From positions 1-50,633 of the forward strand of contig URQW01000015.1 in assembly GCA_900550105.1 (NCBI GenBank): 50,633 nucleotides of DNA, in the 5' to 3' direction. This document shows, piece after piece, positions 42,443 to 49,908 of the stretch. The position numbers were made by a program, and so were the translations under genes. The first letter of the stretch is position 1, and the number at the start of each line of letters is the position of its first letter. The stretch is from an uncultured Pelosinus sp. (lineage in GTDB: Bacteria; Bacillota; Negativicutes; UMGS1260). The notes below the pieces were generated by a model. The model was not told the origin of the DNA and searched no databases. It was given only the letters and a program-made list of their open reading frames with translations.

Positions 42443-42482
42443 GAAAATACAGCAAAACTAGTTTGCCCTATTTTCTTGACAA
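42436..42482. repeat. Inverted repeat with 14-bp perfect arms
   Basis: TTGTCAAGAAAATA at 42436-42449 and TATTTTCTTGACAA at 42469-42482 are exact reverse complements around a 19-bp centre that itself contains AAACTAGTTT. Both arms carry an outward-facing TTGACA. The left one is the -35 of tetR; the right one is 17 bp from TATATT (42499-42504), pointing into the end of the NimA-like gene as antisense. It may serve as operator, terminator of the NimA-like gene or both. Confidence 0.75.
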
Positions 42483-42497
42483 CGAAATTTCCCACGC

Positions 42498-42962
42498 CTA
42501 TATTTTTGCTTTTCCAGTCATGGCTGTAATATCTAACCGAAAAAACTTTGTTTGCTCAATGGCTTTATCAATATAAACCAATCCTTCTTGATAAAAATCA
42601 CGACTATATTTCTCGATAAAATAAATCGCTGCTTGTTTTTTTTCTGCTAAATCTTCTACAAGCTGGACTTTACCAAAAACCATGACTGACTTATATTTCG
42701 TCGAAAAAGCTGCTGGCAACACTTCTGTGTCAGTTACAACCGTAAAGCATGTATCATCGCGCCAAGCAATATTGTCTAATTTTTGCCCAGTAGTAGCCGA
42801 ATGAAAATAAATAGCCTGATCGCGATACACAAAACTTAGTGGAACGCCATAGGGCGTACCATCTTCATTAATCGTAGCAAGTATGCCATATTGCGCTGTA
42901 TTTAAAACCTCCTGTGCCGCCTCTTGGGCCATAGCTCTATCTTTTCTTCTCAGTTCTCTCAT
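42498..42962 (-). CDS. NimA-like pyridoxamine 5'-phosphate oxidase-family protein
   Basis: 154 residues from the ATG at 42962 (GGGAGG site 8 bp upstream; the frame is open back into mobB). The N-terminus MRELRRKDRAMAQEAAQEVL, ATINEDGTPYGVPLSFVYRD and YFHSATTGQKLDNI are typical of the split-barrel flavin-binding group that includes NimA, which reduces nitroimidazoles. Probably an FMN or F420-type reductase; the natural substrate is unknown. It follows mobB by 13 bp. Confidence 0.88.
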   Translation of the reverse strand: MRELRRKDRAMAQEAAQEVLNTAQYGILATINEDGTPYGVPLSFVYRDQAIYFHSATTGQKLDNIAWRDDTCFTVVTDTEVLPAAFSTKYKSVMVFGKVQLVEDLAEKKQAAIYFIEKYSRDFYQEGLVYIDKAIEQTKFFRLDITAMTGKAKI

Positions 42963-42975
42963 AAAAACTGCCTCC

Positions 42976-43464
42976 CTATAAAAATTTCTGTACAATTAAA
43001 TCAGCTACACCGCTAAAATCATGAAAAGCAAAAGCCGGCGCGGGAAAAGTTTCTTCCTTAAGATCCGTAATAATTGCAATTAACTCCTTCGGATCTGAAA
43101 CAATCTGACTGCTGAGTTCACTTCTCACCACTTCAATCTTAGGCATCCTCGCTTGTTTAAATCCTTCGACTAAAATGAGATCGACATCGCGCATCACTGA
43201 GACAATTTCATCCAGTTCAGCTTTTTTATCAGTCTTTTGAATGACAGCATACTGACTGTTACCAACAATAGCTGTTACATTAGCGCCAGCCTGGCGAAAT
43301 CGCCAGGAATCTTTGCCAGGCACATCGACTTCAAAGCCATGGCTGTCACTCTTTACGGCGCCCACACGGTAGCCGCGCTCTACCATTTCTGCAATTATTT
43401 TTTCCATAAAAGTTGTTTTCCCCATATTAGAAACAGCTGCCACAATACAAATAACGGGTATCAT
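42976..43464 (-). CDS. mobB: Molybdopterin-guanine dinucleotide biosynthesis protein MobB
   Basis: 162 residues. The N-terminal AAVSNMGKTTFMEKIIAEM occupies the P-loop place; the first glycine of the Walker A pattern is Ala10, while GKTT is intact. VGAVKSDSHGFEVDVPGKDSWRFRQAGA and LILVEGFKQARMPKIEV are the MobB signature. MobB assists MobA in forming the guanine-dinucleotide form of the molybdenum cofactor. It is divergent from moeA and shares that pathway. ATG at 43464 with a GGGTGAT site. Confidence 0.92.
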   Translation of the reverse strand: MIPVICIVAAVSNMGKTTFMEKIIAEMVERGYRVGAVKSDSHGFEVDVPGKDSWRFRQAGANVTAIVGNSQYAVIQKTDKKAELDEIVSVMRDVDLILVEGFKQARMPKIEVVRSELSSQIVSDPKELIAIITDLKEETFPAPAFAFHDFSGVADLIVQKFL

Positions 43465-43615
43465 GGTAATATCACCCGCCTTTCACATTTCTTATATTCC
43501 TACTTTAATTTAGAACTCCTGCAAAGAAAGTCTATTAGAAATAATTCTAAATTACTGATATACTTTCACTAGAAAGATTTATCGTAATTTAATTTTTTTG
43601 CAAAGTGGTGAATTT

Positions 43616-44815
43616 ATGGAATTAGAAACAGCTCGCGATCTACTTACTCCCTTGCTGCCGAAAAATCCAACAGTGAGAATTCCTTTGGCTGACAGCTTCG
43701 GTCGACTTCTGGCAGAACCGATTATAGCTGCGCTTGATTTTCCGCCGTTTGATCGATCCCCGCTTGACGGCTATGCAGTAAGAAGCGCTGACATCCAGGG
43801 CGCCTCCGCCGCCGCTCCTAAAACGTTAATACAAACGGATAACATTCCTGCCGGTACCTTTTCCACCAAACCGGTTTGCCCAGGCGAAGCCGCTCGCATT
43901 ATGACCGGAGCACCGCTACCGCCAGGCGCTGACGGAGTCGTAAGACTAGAAGATACAAACCTTGTCGACGATATTGTAACAATTTATACGGATCAGCAAG
44001 CAGCCAAAAACATTTGCCGCCGCGGCGAAGAGATCCACTCTGGTGAAACTTTATTAACGCCAGGAACTTACATCAATGAAGGCGTTCTCGGTCTATTAGC
44101 GTTAGTGGGACAAACACAGCCGCTCGTCTATACCAAACCAAGAATCGGCTTATTAGCTACAGGAAGCGAACTAGTGCCGCCTGAAGCTCCGTTAACGCCA
44201 GGGAAAATCCGTGATACCAATAGCTTTATGTTGGCTGGAAAAATATTAAAGTGCGGTGGCGAACCGCATTTACTCGGCCTCGTACCAGATCGCCTTGAAG
44301 CCATTATCGAAAGTCTTGAAACAGCGCCGCCTTTGCCAATCTATCTCACTACTGGCGGTGCTTCCGTGGGCGACTATGATTTAATGGAACAGCTTTTTCA
44401 GCATTTCAAAATTCCCATTCTCTTTAATCGACTAGATATCAAGCCAGGAATGCCAGTCATAGCCGGATTGTGGAAAAACTCCCTGCTCATTGCGCTATCA
44501 GGAAATCCGGCGGCAAGCAGCGTATCCTTTGAAGTTCTCCTCCGACCTTTAATCCAAAAACTGGCCGGTTTTTCTTGCTGGGAGCATCAGCGCTCTTTAG
44601 TCACCTTAAACAGTGAGTTCACAAAACCGTCGCCAACTCGACGCTTCGTCTGGGCACGCTGTTATAATCACAACGGAAGAATGTATGCAGATCCCCTTTC
44701 TAGTCAAGGAAATGGTATGCTAAAAGCGGCGGCATCAGCCAATGCCTTATTAGATATTCCGCCAAATACCCCCGCGCTTACACCAGGCATGCAGTTTGAA
44801 GCGCTTCTTCTATAA
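43616..44815 (+). CDS. moeA: Molybdopterin molybdenumtransferase MoeA
   Basis: 399 residues from the ATG at 43616 (GGTGA site); a TTG at 43598 is in frame but lacks a site. FPPFDRSPLDGYAVRSADI, AARIMTGAPLPPGADGVVRLED, LLATGSELV, RDTNSFML, LTTGGASVGDYDLM and LSGNPAASSVSFEVL are the complete MoeA set. It inserts molybdate into adenylated molybdopterin. It is the first of two related genes. Confidence 0.96.
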   Translation: MELETARDLLTPLLPKNPTVRIPLADSFGRLLAEPIIAALDFPPFDRSPLDGYAVRSADIQGASAAAPKTLIQTDNIPAGTFSTKPVCPGEAARIMTGAPLPPGADGVVRLEDTNLVDDIVTIYTDQQAAKNICRRGEEIHSGETLLTPGTYINEGVLGLLALVGQTQPLVYTKPRIGLLATGSELVPPEAPLTPGKIRDTNSFMLAGKILKCGGEPHLLGLVPDRLEAIIESLETAPPLPIYLTTGGASVGDYDLMEQLFQHFKIPILFNRLDIKPGMPVIAGLWKNSLLIALSGNPAASSVSFEVLLRPLIQKLAGFSCWEHQRSLVTLNSEFTKPSPTRRFVWARCYNHNGRMYADPLSSQGNGMLKAAASANALLDIPPNTPALTPGMQFEALLL

Positions 44816-44837
44816 ATTACGCAAGGAGATAATAGTA

Positions 44838-45851
44838 ATGAAAACGATTCATGTTACGGAGGCCATAGGCTCTATTCTCGGTCAAGATCTCACCCGAGTC
44901 GTTCCGGGACAGTTTAAAGGCGTAGCTTTTAAAAAGGGGCATAAGATTCAACCCGAAGATATTCCCATTTTACTGAGTATGGGAAAAGATCATGTGTATA
45001 TCTTAGAACTTAAAGCCGGGGACATCCACGAAAATGATGCCGCTCAAAAGCTTTTCCAACTTGTAGCTGGTTTGAATATTGCTGATGAATCGGCCTCGGA
45101 AGGAAAAGTAACCCTGCGTTCAACCTGTAAAGGCTTATTAAAAATCAATGTAGAAAAGCTACAACAAATTAATTCTCTGCCAGGAATTGCCGTGTCGACA
45201 CTCCACACTGATACACTTGTTCAGGAAAATGAGCTTGTCGCCAGAACTAAAATTATTCCTTTAGCTATCCCTCAGACTACCCTTGCCGCCATTCAAAAGA
45301 TTTGCGCAGATGGCCCCATCATTCAAGTCATGGCGCTTCCAGCGAAAAAAGTGGGCTTAGTTATCACTGGCAATGAAGTCTTTTACGGACGGATTCCCGA
45401 TAAATTTGAAAAAGTCATGAAAGCAAAGCTTGCCAGTTTAGGTAGCCAAGTAGTAAAAACGATTTTCACGCCTGATAACCCTGCTGAGATTAGCGCTGCT
45501 ATTGAAACGCTGGCGCAAACTAACGATCTTGTCTTGGTAACAGGCGGCATGTCCGTAGATCCTGATGACGTAACACCTCTAGCGATTCGCCAAACAGGTG
45601 CGGACGTTACAGTCTATGGCACACCCGTTTCACCTGGCTACATGTTTCTCTTAGCTCGTTTGAAGGAAACGCCAATTTTAGGTATTCCAGCCTGCGGCAT
45701 GTATCATAAAATTACGATCCTTGATGTACTACTACCTAGAATTCTTCTAAATGAAACAATCACGGCCGCCCTGATCGCGGCTATGGGCCATGGCGGACTT
45801 TGCTTAAATTGCGAGATCTGTCGTTACCCTCACTGTAATTTTTGCAAATAA
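44838..45851 (+). CDS. Molybdopterin-binding (MoeA/MogA-like) protein with C-terminal Cys cluster
   Basis: 337 residues from the ATG at 44838, chosen for its AAGGAGA site. The N-terminal half is a divergent MoeA-type region (GQDLTRVVPGQFKGVAFKKGH), the central MoCF_biosynth domain reads GLVITGNEVFYGRIPDKFEKV and LVLVTGGMSVDPDDVTP, and a 20-residue tail holds a cysteine motif (CLNCEICRYPHCNFC). Proteins of this kind accompany moeA in many anaerobes, perhaps for molybdenum or tungsten insertion or sorting. Start is 22 bp after the moeA stop. Confidence 0.87.
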   Translation: MKTIHVTEAIGSILGQDLTRVVPGQFKGVAFKKGHKIQPEDIPILLSMGKDHVYILELKAGDIHENDAAQKLFQLVAGLNIADESASEGKVTLRSTCKGLLKINVEKLQQINSLPGIAVSTLHTDTLVQENELVARTKIIPLAIPQTTLAAIQKICADGPIIQVMALPAKKVGLVITGNEVFYGRIPDKFEKVMKAKLASLGSQVVKTIFTPDNPAEISAAIETLAQTNDLVLVTGGMSVDPDDVTPLAIRQTGADVTVYGTPVSPGYMFLLARLKETPILGIPACGMYHKITILDVLLPRILLNETITAALIAAMGHGGLCLNCEICRYPHCNFCK

Positions 45852-45866
45852 AATTGAGCGAGAAAT

Positions 45867-45910
45867 GGGGCAGTGTTGAATATTACTTTCAACACTGCCC
45901 CTAGTTTTAT
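45867..45910 (+). terminator. Terminator of the moeA operon
   Basis: GGGGCAGTGTTGAA at 45867-45880 and TTCAACACTGCCCC at 45888-45901 form a perfect 14-bp stem, followed by TAGTTTTAT. Confidence 0.9.
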
Positions 45911-45931
45911 ACTATGATAACCGCGACTCCC

Positions 45932-46852
45932 CTATGAAAGCCAGGTCGGTTTTTTGATAAGACCTGCACCGAAACTAACACCTAGTAAGACAAGCAATAG
46001 GGCATACAAATGATTCAAGTATAGCTGTTCTCCTAAAAAAAACGCGGAAGCAAATACGCCCACAACAGGCGAAGCATTTTGGAAAAACGAAGCTCTTGAA
46101 GCACCCACTTTTTGAATACTCATATTCCATAATAAGGCCCCTAATGCCGTACTAAAAAAACTTGAAAACAGCAGGACAGCGATCACGGAAAAACTTACAT
46201 CTTTGCCATAAGTCCACTGCGCCTGACTGAAAAGCCCCAAAATATCCAAGCCTACCGCGGCTAAAACATGACTATAAGCAGTCACATGCAGCGGCGAGAC
46301 ATAGGTGGTCGCCTGCTTTACAAAGAGAGACCCAATTACAAAAGTAATTGTTGCAATACAAGTTACACTGTCGCCCCATAAGCTTGCACCACCTTGGGCT
46401 TTACCAGCAACAATAAACAATAGCCCGCAAAATCCAATAAGAATTCCTACACCTTTTGTGCCAGTAAAAGCCTCCTTTAAGAATAAGGCCGACAGCAATG
46501 TCGTGAATAAAGGACTTAAACCAAGGATAAGCACAGCATGAATTCCGCTTGTGGCACTAATTCCCCAAGTCAAGGCAATTTGGTGCAAAAAGATGCAAAA
46601 AAGTGAAATTCCGCTAATTGGCAGCCAAGCAGCGGCAGGTATTTTTACCCAACCATATTGATAAATCACCGTAGGAAAAAGTAAAGCAGCTGCCAAAGTT
46701 AAGCGAATGGGCGCTAGTGCTAGCGGAGGAAAAAACTGGGTAAGATACTTAATGGCCACAGAATTGAGTCCCCATAAAACAACAACAATCCCCAGCAGAA
46801 AAAAAGCGCTTTTATCACTGCTTTCGTCCGTCTTTCCCCAATCACTTACCAT
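45932..46852 (-). CDS. EamA-family (DMT) transporter
   Basis: About 306 residues with ten membrane helices and two EamA repeats (FFLLGIVVVLWGLNSVAIKY at the start; ALGALLWNMSIQKVGASRAS in the second). Such drug/metabolite carriers export amino acids or other metabolites. The ATG at 46852 overlaps the aminotransferase stop by 11 bp, so the two are coupled; a TTG at 46867 is another possible start and neither has a strong ribosome site. Together with the aminotransferase and the XRE-cupin gene it forms a probable amino-acid handling cassette. Confidence 0.88.
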   Translation of the reverse strand: MVSDWGKTDESSDKSAFFLLGIVVVLWGLNSVAIKYLTQFFPPLALAPIRLTLAAALLFPTVIYQYGWVKIPAAAWLPISGISLFCIFLHQIALTWGISATSGIHAVLILGLSPLFTTLLSALFLKEAFTGTKGVGILIGFCGLLFIVAGKAQGGASLWGDSVTCIATITFVIGSLFVKQATTYVSPLHVTAYSHVLAAVGLDILGLFSQAQWTYGKDVSFSVIAVLLFSSFFSTALGALLWNMSIQKVGASRASFFQNASPVVGVFASAFFLGEQLYLNHLYALLLVLLGVSFGAGLIKKPTWLS

Positions 46853-48032
46853 ATTCGTTTTGTACAAACTTCTCGAATGCAGCTAGAGAACGTTCCACTT
46901 TTTCCGTGTCAATACAGTAGGCCATTCTAAAATAGCCAGGGCAGCCAAAACTATCGCCAGGCACTAAGATCAAATCATACTTTAACGCTTTACGACAAAA
47001 TACCTTGGCGTCTTCTTCTAAAGCCTTAGGGAAAATGTAGAAAGTGCCGCCTGGTTTCACACAGCTAAAGCCGAGCTCAACTAGTTTTTCGTAAAGCAAA
47101 TTCATATTTTTCTCGTAAACAGCCATATCAGCAGTTAAATCAACAACCTCCGCTACAGCCAACTGAATAATCGACGAAGGGCAATTATGACCAATCCCAC
47201 GTGAAATCTGGCCGCACATACTAACAATCAATGCCGCATCAACACAAGTAGGATTGACTGCTACATAGCCAATTCGTTCGCCTGGTAAAGATAGTGATTT
47301 CGAGTAAGAGTAGCACGATAAAGTGTTGTGATAAAACTTAGAAATGTAGGGATTTTCCACGCCATTAAACAAAATTTCCCGATAAGGTTCATCAGATATA
47401 ATAAAAATTTCGTGACCGTATTCCGCTTCTTTTTTAGTCAGTAAATCAGCCAGTCTTTCAATCGTAGCTTTAGAGTAAACTACACCGGAAGGATTATTGG
47501 GCGAATTGATCAGTACCGCCGCCACCTTCTCTGTTAGCATTTCTTCAAAAAGAGCAAAATTAATTTGAAAGTCTGCTGTATTAGGCGGAACTACCTTTAA
47601 AACTGCCCCAGTCAAATCAATATATGGATGATATTCCGGAAAAAACGGCGCAAAAGTCAACACTTCGTCACCTGGTTCCGTAACACAGCGTACCGCATGG
47701 GCTAAAGCGCCAGCCGCGCCGGAAGTCATAAAAATATGATTTGCCGTATAATTCATGGCAAAACGCCGATTTAACGACTCCGCTATTTTTTCTTTCACAG
47801 AAGCAATCCCCAGACTAGGACTATAACTATGGAGCTCTACAGGACTCTTTTCGGCAAGCATCGTCTGCATAACTTGTGTAAAGTCACCGGGAACAGGAAC
47901 CGAAGGATTCCCTAGACTATAATCAAAAACATTTTCGTAGCCGATTTCCTTCCCGCGCGCTGCCGCAAATTCGGCTAACTCACGAATCACAGACTTGCCT
48001 TCCAGCATCTTCTTATACTGTTTTGCAATCAT
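46842..48032 (-). CDS. PLP-dependent aminotransferase, class I/II
   Basis: 396 residues from the ATG at 48032 (AGGAGGAG site). VFDYSLGNPSVPVP, TSGAAGALAHAVRCV, LINSPNNPSGVVYSK, ISDEPYREILF and the PLP-lysine segment YSYSKSLSLPGERIGYVAV are those of the aspartate-aminotransferase fold (type I). The substrate is not clear. It lies 65 bp after an XRE-cupin regulator and overlaps the EamA gene, which suggests all three handle one amino compound. Confidence 0.92.
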   Translation of the reverse strand: MIAKQYKKMLEGKSVIRELAEFAAARGKEIGYENVFDYSLGNPSVPVPGDFTQVMQTMLAEKSPVELHSYSPSLGIASVKEKIAESLNRRFAMNYTANHIFMTSGAAGALAHAVRCVTEPGDEVLTFAPFFPEYHPYIDLTGAVLKVVPPNTADFQINFALFEEMLTEKVAAVLINSPNNPSGVVYSKATIERLADLLTKKEAEYGHEIFIISDEPYREILFNGVENPYISKFYHNTLSCYSYSKSLSLPGERIGYVAVNPTCVDAALIVSMCGQISRGIGHNCPSSIIQLAVAEVVDLTADMAVYEKNMNLLYEKLVELGFSCVKPGGTFYIFPKALEEDAKVFCRKALKYDLILVPGDSFGCPGYFRMAYCIDTEKVERSLAAFEKFVQNEYGK

Positions 48033-48097
48033 AACTTCTCCTCCTAAATAAACATCCAAAGTTTTTATATTTTTCTAGTCCCCTTGCTCACATAGAG

Positions 48098-48664
48098 TTA
48101 GGACATGTAATAAATTAAGTGATAAAAAGAAGCTTGCTGTTTAGAGAGATTTTGATAGCAATGGGGCTGATTGGCAAAATACCGGAGAACGTCGCCTTTT
48201 TTTAAGCGATACTCCTGTGCAGCAACACCAATCGTAATTTCGCCTTCCAGTACCATTATATATTCTTCCACACCATCGTCATGGGCCTCTGAGTGATGAT
48301 TACAGCCAGGTTCGAGCTCCAATAGGAACATTTCAAAACCGCGCATACTGTCAAAGGAAAATTGCGGATAAATTTTTAAAAGGCCCTTGTCCTCGGCTAA
48401 AGCTTGTATCGCTGAAAAACCAACAAATTGGCCGCTGCTGCAGTCAGTTTGTTGAATTGGTTCACTCACTAGCGAAGAAAAGGATACTTTTAATCCTGTC
48501 GCGATTTTCCACAAAGTATTTAAAGTTGGACTGGATTCGCCTCTTTCGATCTGTCCGAGCATAGTTTTACTCACACCAGTTAATTCGGCCACTTTATCAA
48601 GGCTCAAGTGGCGTTTTCTTCGAGTGGCCTTTAGTCTTGCACCAATATTCGGCTGCTTTTCCAT
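48098..48664 (-). CDS. XRE-family regulator with cupin sensor domain
   Basis: 188 residues: an N-terminal XRE helix-turn-helix (about 8-62; RRKRHLSLDKVAELTGVSK, IERGESSPTLNTLWKIA) and a C-terminal cupin_2 barrel (about 100-186; PGCNHHSEAHDDGVEEYIMVLEGE, LKKGDVLRYFANQPHCYQN). Such proteins sense small metabolites, often amino compounds, through the cupin. It heads the aminotransferase-EamA run and has a near-consensus promoter upstream. Likely local regulator. Confidence 0.92.
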   Translation of the reverse strand: MEKQPNIGARLKATRRKRHLSLDKVAELTGVSKTMLGQIERGESSPTLNTLWKIATGLKVSFSSLVSEPIQQTDCSSGQFVGFSAIQALAEDKGLLKIYPQFSFDSMRGFEMFLLELEPGCNHHSEAHDDGVEEYIMVLEGEITIGVAAQEYRLKKGDVLRYFANQPHCYQNLSKQQASFYHLIYYMS

Positions 48665-48703
48665 GTAATACGCCCCTTAGTTTTTACAGAAAAGATCTGT
48701 TAT

Positions 48704-48732
48704 ATTGTATACTTTTTTATACGGTTATGCAA
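48704..48732 (-). promoter_or_regulatory. Promoter of the XRE-cupin gene
   Basis: TTGCAT (48732-48727) and TACAAT (48709-48704) on the minus strand are 17 bp apart. The spacer holds GTATA...TATAC, a small dyad that could be an autoregulatory operator. Confidence 0.75.
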
Positions 48733-48749
48733 ATTTTTCTTGTTTTAAC

Positions 48750-48789
48750 CAAAAATAAAAAGAGGCATTTTTACAAACTATGCCTCTTT
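48750..48789 (-). terminator. Terminator of ybaK
   Basis: AAAGAGGCA at 48759-48767 pairs with TGCCTCTTT at 48781-48789; the minus strand continues with TTTTATTTTTG. Confidence 0.84.
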
Positions 48790-48808
48790 CTACGCTTATA
48801 ACTACTTT

Positions 48809-49288
48809 TTATAAAACAGAAATTACTTTGCCTTCGGTAATCTTCAGCAGATCATCTGGGGTAAGCTGAAAAAGAGCAAAAGGCGTCCCAGCTGCAGCCC
48901 AAATCTTTTCATACTGAAACAAGTCTTCATCAATAAAACAATTTAGTTTTTGGCTATGACCGATAGGGGGAATTCCGCCTATGGCATAGCCAGTGTTCGC
49001 AAGAACATAGCTGGCATCCGGACGAACAAGGGGTTCGCCAATCAATTCTTTAAATTTCTTTTCATTTACGCGGTTACTGCCACTAGCAATGATCAGCAGC
49101 GGCTCTTCACTTTTTTTCCCCTTAAAAATCAAGGATTTCGCAATTTGTCCTACTTGACAGCCAACAGCGTCAGCAGCCTCTTGCGCTGTACGGGTAGAAT
49201 CTTGCATCTCTACAACTTGTAGATCTAGTCCATACTGATTTAGTGCTGCTTGTACACGACAAGCGCTTTCTTTTACCAAATGTTGCAT
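48809..49288 (-). CDS. YbaK/EbsC-family aminoacyl-tRNA deacylase
   Basis: 159 residues from the ATG at 49288 (GGGAGGG site; the frame stays open upstream to 49360 across the promoter). STRTAQEAADAVGCQVGQIAKSLIF with the conserved Lys, IASGSNRVNEKKF, GYAIGGIPPIGH and CFIDEDLF are the marks of the YbaK/ProX group, which hydrolyse mischarged aminoacyl-tRNAs such as Cys- or Ala-tRNAPro. Which tRNA it edits is open. It has its own promoter and terminator. Confidence 0.92.
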   Translation of the reverse strand: MQHLVKESACRVQAALNQYGLDLQVVEMQDSTRTAQEAADAVGCQVGQIAKSLIFKGKKSEEPLLIIASGSNRVNEKKFKELIGEPLVRPDASYVLANTGYAIGGIPPIGHSQKLNCFIDEDLFQYEKIWAAAGTPFALFQLTPDDLLKITEGKVISVL

Positions 49289-49333
49289 AGCGTAATCCCT
49301 CCCGTTTTGTGCGTTATAACGTCTATAGAAATC

Positions 49334-49362
49334 ATTATACCTTTGTGCGCAATAAAGCACAA
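49334..49362 (-). promoter_or_regulatory. Promoter of ybaK
   Basis: TTGTGC (49362-49357) and a perfect TATAAT (49339-49334) on the minus strand, 17 bp apart, with a TTGTGC/GCACAA dyad over the -35 region. Confidence 0.78.
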
Positions 49363-49378
49363 CAAGATAATAAGACTA

Positions 49379-49407
49379 TTGCATCAGAATTGAAAATAAT
49401 GTACCAT
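49379..49407 (+). promoter_or_regulatory. Possible promoter of the ydcZ-like gene
   Basis: TTGCAT at 49379-49384 and TACCAT at 49402-49407, 17 bp apart, divergent from the ybaK promoter. Confidence 0.5.
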
Positions 49408-49452
49408 TTCTTTACACTACATTCATTCGTTTCAACTAAGGAGATATAAGCT

Positions 49453-49902
49453 ATGATCTATTACTTATTTGCTTTGCTGGCAGGATTCGCCGCAACGCTG
49501 CAAGCAGGAATTAACGGAAAACTCCAAGTCTTTCTTGGCAGTCCGCTACTCACTTCTTTTGTCAGTTTTTTAGTCGGCTCTGTCGGCTTAGGCGCGGCCT
49601 ATTTGGCAACCGTTTTCTATCAAGCTCAGCCAATTCCGTCTTTCGCGAGTCTCACTCAGACAAGCATTTGGATGTGGAGCGGCGGCTTATTAGGCGCTTT
49701 TTTTGTCTTTACAACGATCTTCTGTCTACCTAAAATTGGTTTTGCCAACCTATTTAGCCTGATTGTCGCCGGACAACTCTTGCTGGCCATATTTTTTGAT
49801 CATTATGGTCTGCTAGGCAACACGCTGCATCTGCTTAATCCCTATCGCCTTTTAGGGGTTGCTTTACTTGTCACTGGCGTCTACCTGATCCAAACACACT
49901 GA
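49453..49902 (+). CDS. YdcZ-family (DUF606) DMT transporter
   Basis: 149 residues with five hydrophobic helices, the size of a half-length DMT protein. FALLAGFAATLQAGINGKLQVFLGSPLL and GGLLGAFFVFTTIF are typical of YdcZ/DUF606. These proteins probably work as dimers; substrates are unknown. The ATG has an AAGGAGA site. It is alone, divergent from ybaK and convergent with the amidohydrolase. Confidence 0.9.
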   Translation: MIYYLFALLAGFAATLQAGINGKLQVFLGSPLLTSFVSFLVGSVGLGAAYLATVFYQAQPIPSFASLTQTSIWMWSGGLLGAFFVFTTIFCLPKIGFANLFSLIVAGQLLLAIFFDHYGLLGNTLHLLNPYRLLGVALLVTGVYLIQTH

Positions 49903-49908
49903 ATCCAT

